From the NCBI GenBank assembly GCA_046727735.1, contig JBKPDF010000002.1:43682-107681 (forward strand): DNA of 64,000 bases. Direction: 5' to 3'. The stretch comes from AP-16 sp046727735 (GTDB taxonomy: Bacteria; Pseudomonadota; Alphaproteobacteria; Rhizobiales; Xanthobacteraceae). Each line of letters begins with the position of its first letter. Within the stretch, counting starts at the first letter, position 1. Below the pieces are notes generated by a model. The model searched no databases. It saw only the letters and a program-made list of their open reading frames with translations, and was not told the origin of the DNA. Both the position numbers and the translations under genes were made by a program. Of the stretch, positions 63,942 through 64,000 are shown piece by piece.

Positions 63942-64000
63942 GTGGGACAGATCGGAGAGCCTGTTAGAAGATATACGGTCATACCTCTGGAAGAGCCGGT
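63942..64000 (+). CDS. Start of a hypothetical protein running off the right edge
   Basis: A GTG start follows a perfect AAGGAGG. The 19 visible codons read MGQIGEPVRRYTVIPLEEP, resembling the N-terminus of small proline-rich proteins common in Rhizobiales. The gene continues beyond the window. Confidence 0.65.
   Translation, partial: MGQIGEPVRRYTVIPLEEP

Overview
This is a GC-rich chromosomal segment from an alphaproteobacterium, most likely of the Hyphomicrobiales (Rhizobiales), near the Bradyrhizobium/Xanthobacteraceae group. The evidence is the gene content (dcw cluster with mraZ-rsmH-ftsL-ftsI-murE-murF, extensin-like protein, small glycine-zipper exported protein, formate dehydrogenase with DUF3305/DUF3306-type companions) and several abundant palindromic repeat families typical of these genomes. 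No rRNA or tRNA gene was seen. The window is mostly housekeeping DNA, interrupted by short repeats and small accessory islands.

Layout. 1-5320: leftward division and cell-wall cluster, with MraZ-type TGGGA boxes in the divergent promoter. 5455-7558: a peptidoglycan amidase and anhydro-MurNAc kinase (wall recycling). 7884-8336: RNase P RNA and its terminator. 8338-9839: AT-richer accessory patch with a nonsense-split membrane protein and a Phd/VapC-type toxin-antitoxin pair. 9937-13920: a fused 5-oxoprolinase/hydantoinase with two palindromic repeats inserted in frame. 14084-18441: receiver-only regulator, ParDE, extensin-like protein, amidase with a shifted C-terminus, and very small membrane proteins. 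18621-25753: LysR regulator and the methionine/methyl cycle set (ArsR-methyltransferase, metF, metH), split by a 444-bp inverted-repeat element that carries a DUF559 nuclease. 25843-29505: TrmO-like methyltransferase, L,D-transpeptidase, and TPP riboswitch plus thiC. 29795-34053: exported glycine-zipper protein, HicAB, lytic transglycosylase, EttA.

34731-52082 is a formate dehydrogenase region: fdhD, mobA, moeA and mobB (molybdenum cofactor and sulfur delivery), the three FDH subunits, a TAT peptide protein, a TorD-type chaperone, five poorly characterised tightly coupled genes, a divergent multi-cluster ferredoxin, a WD40-cytochrome c fusion and TusA. Together these would make, mature and possibly feed electrons to or from a periplasmic formate dehydrogenase. 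52308-64000: a 2-hydroxyacid dehydrogenase, an ABC importer of the NMT1/TauABC type, exported coiled-coil and FecR-domain proteins, a MarR regulator with a membrane protein sharing its putative operator, a VOC protein, a frameshifted gene of unknown function and a zinc-ribbon protein.

The most unusual signal is the link between a DUF559 nuclease gene and the palindromic repeats. The gene sits between two inverted 43-bp copies of a repeat, and elsewhere in the window the same two-arm architecture occurs with only a short linker. This suggests a family of small mobile units and non-autonomous derivatives, some of which have landed inside genes.
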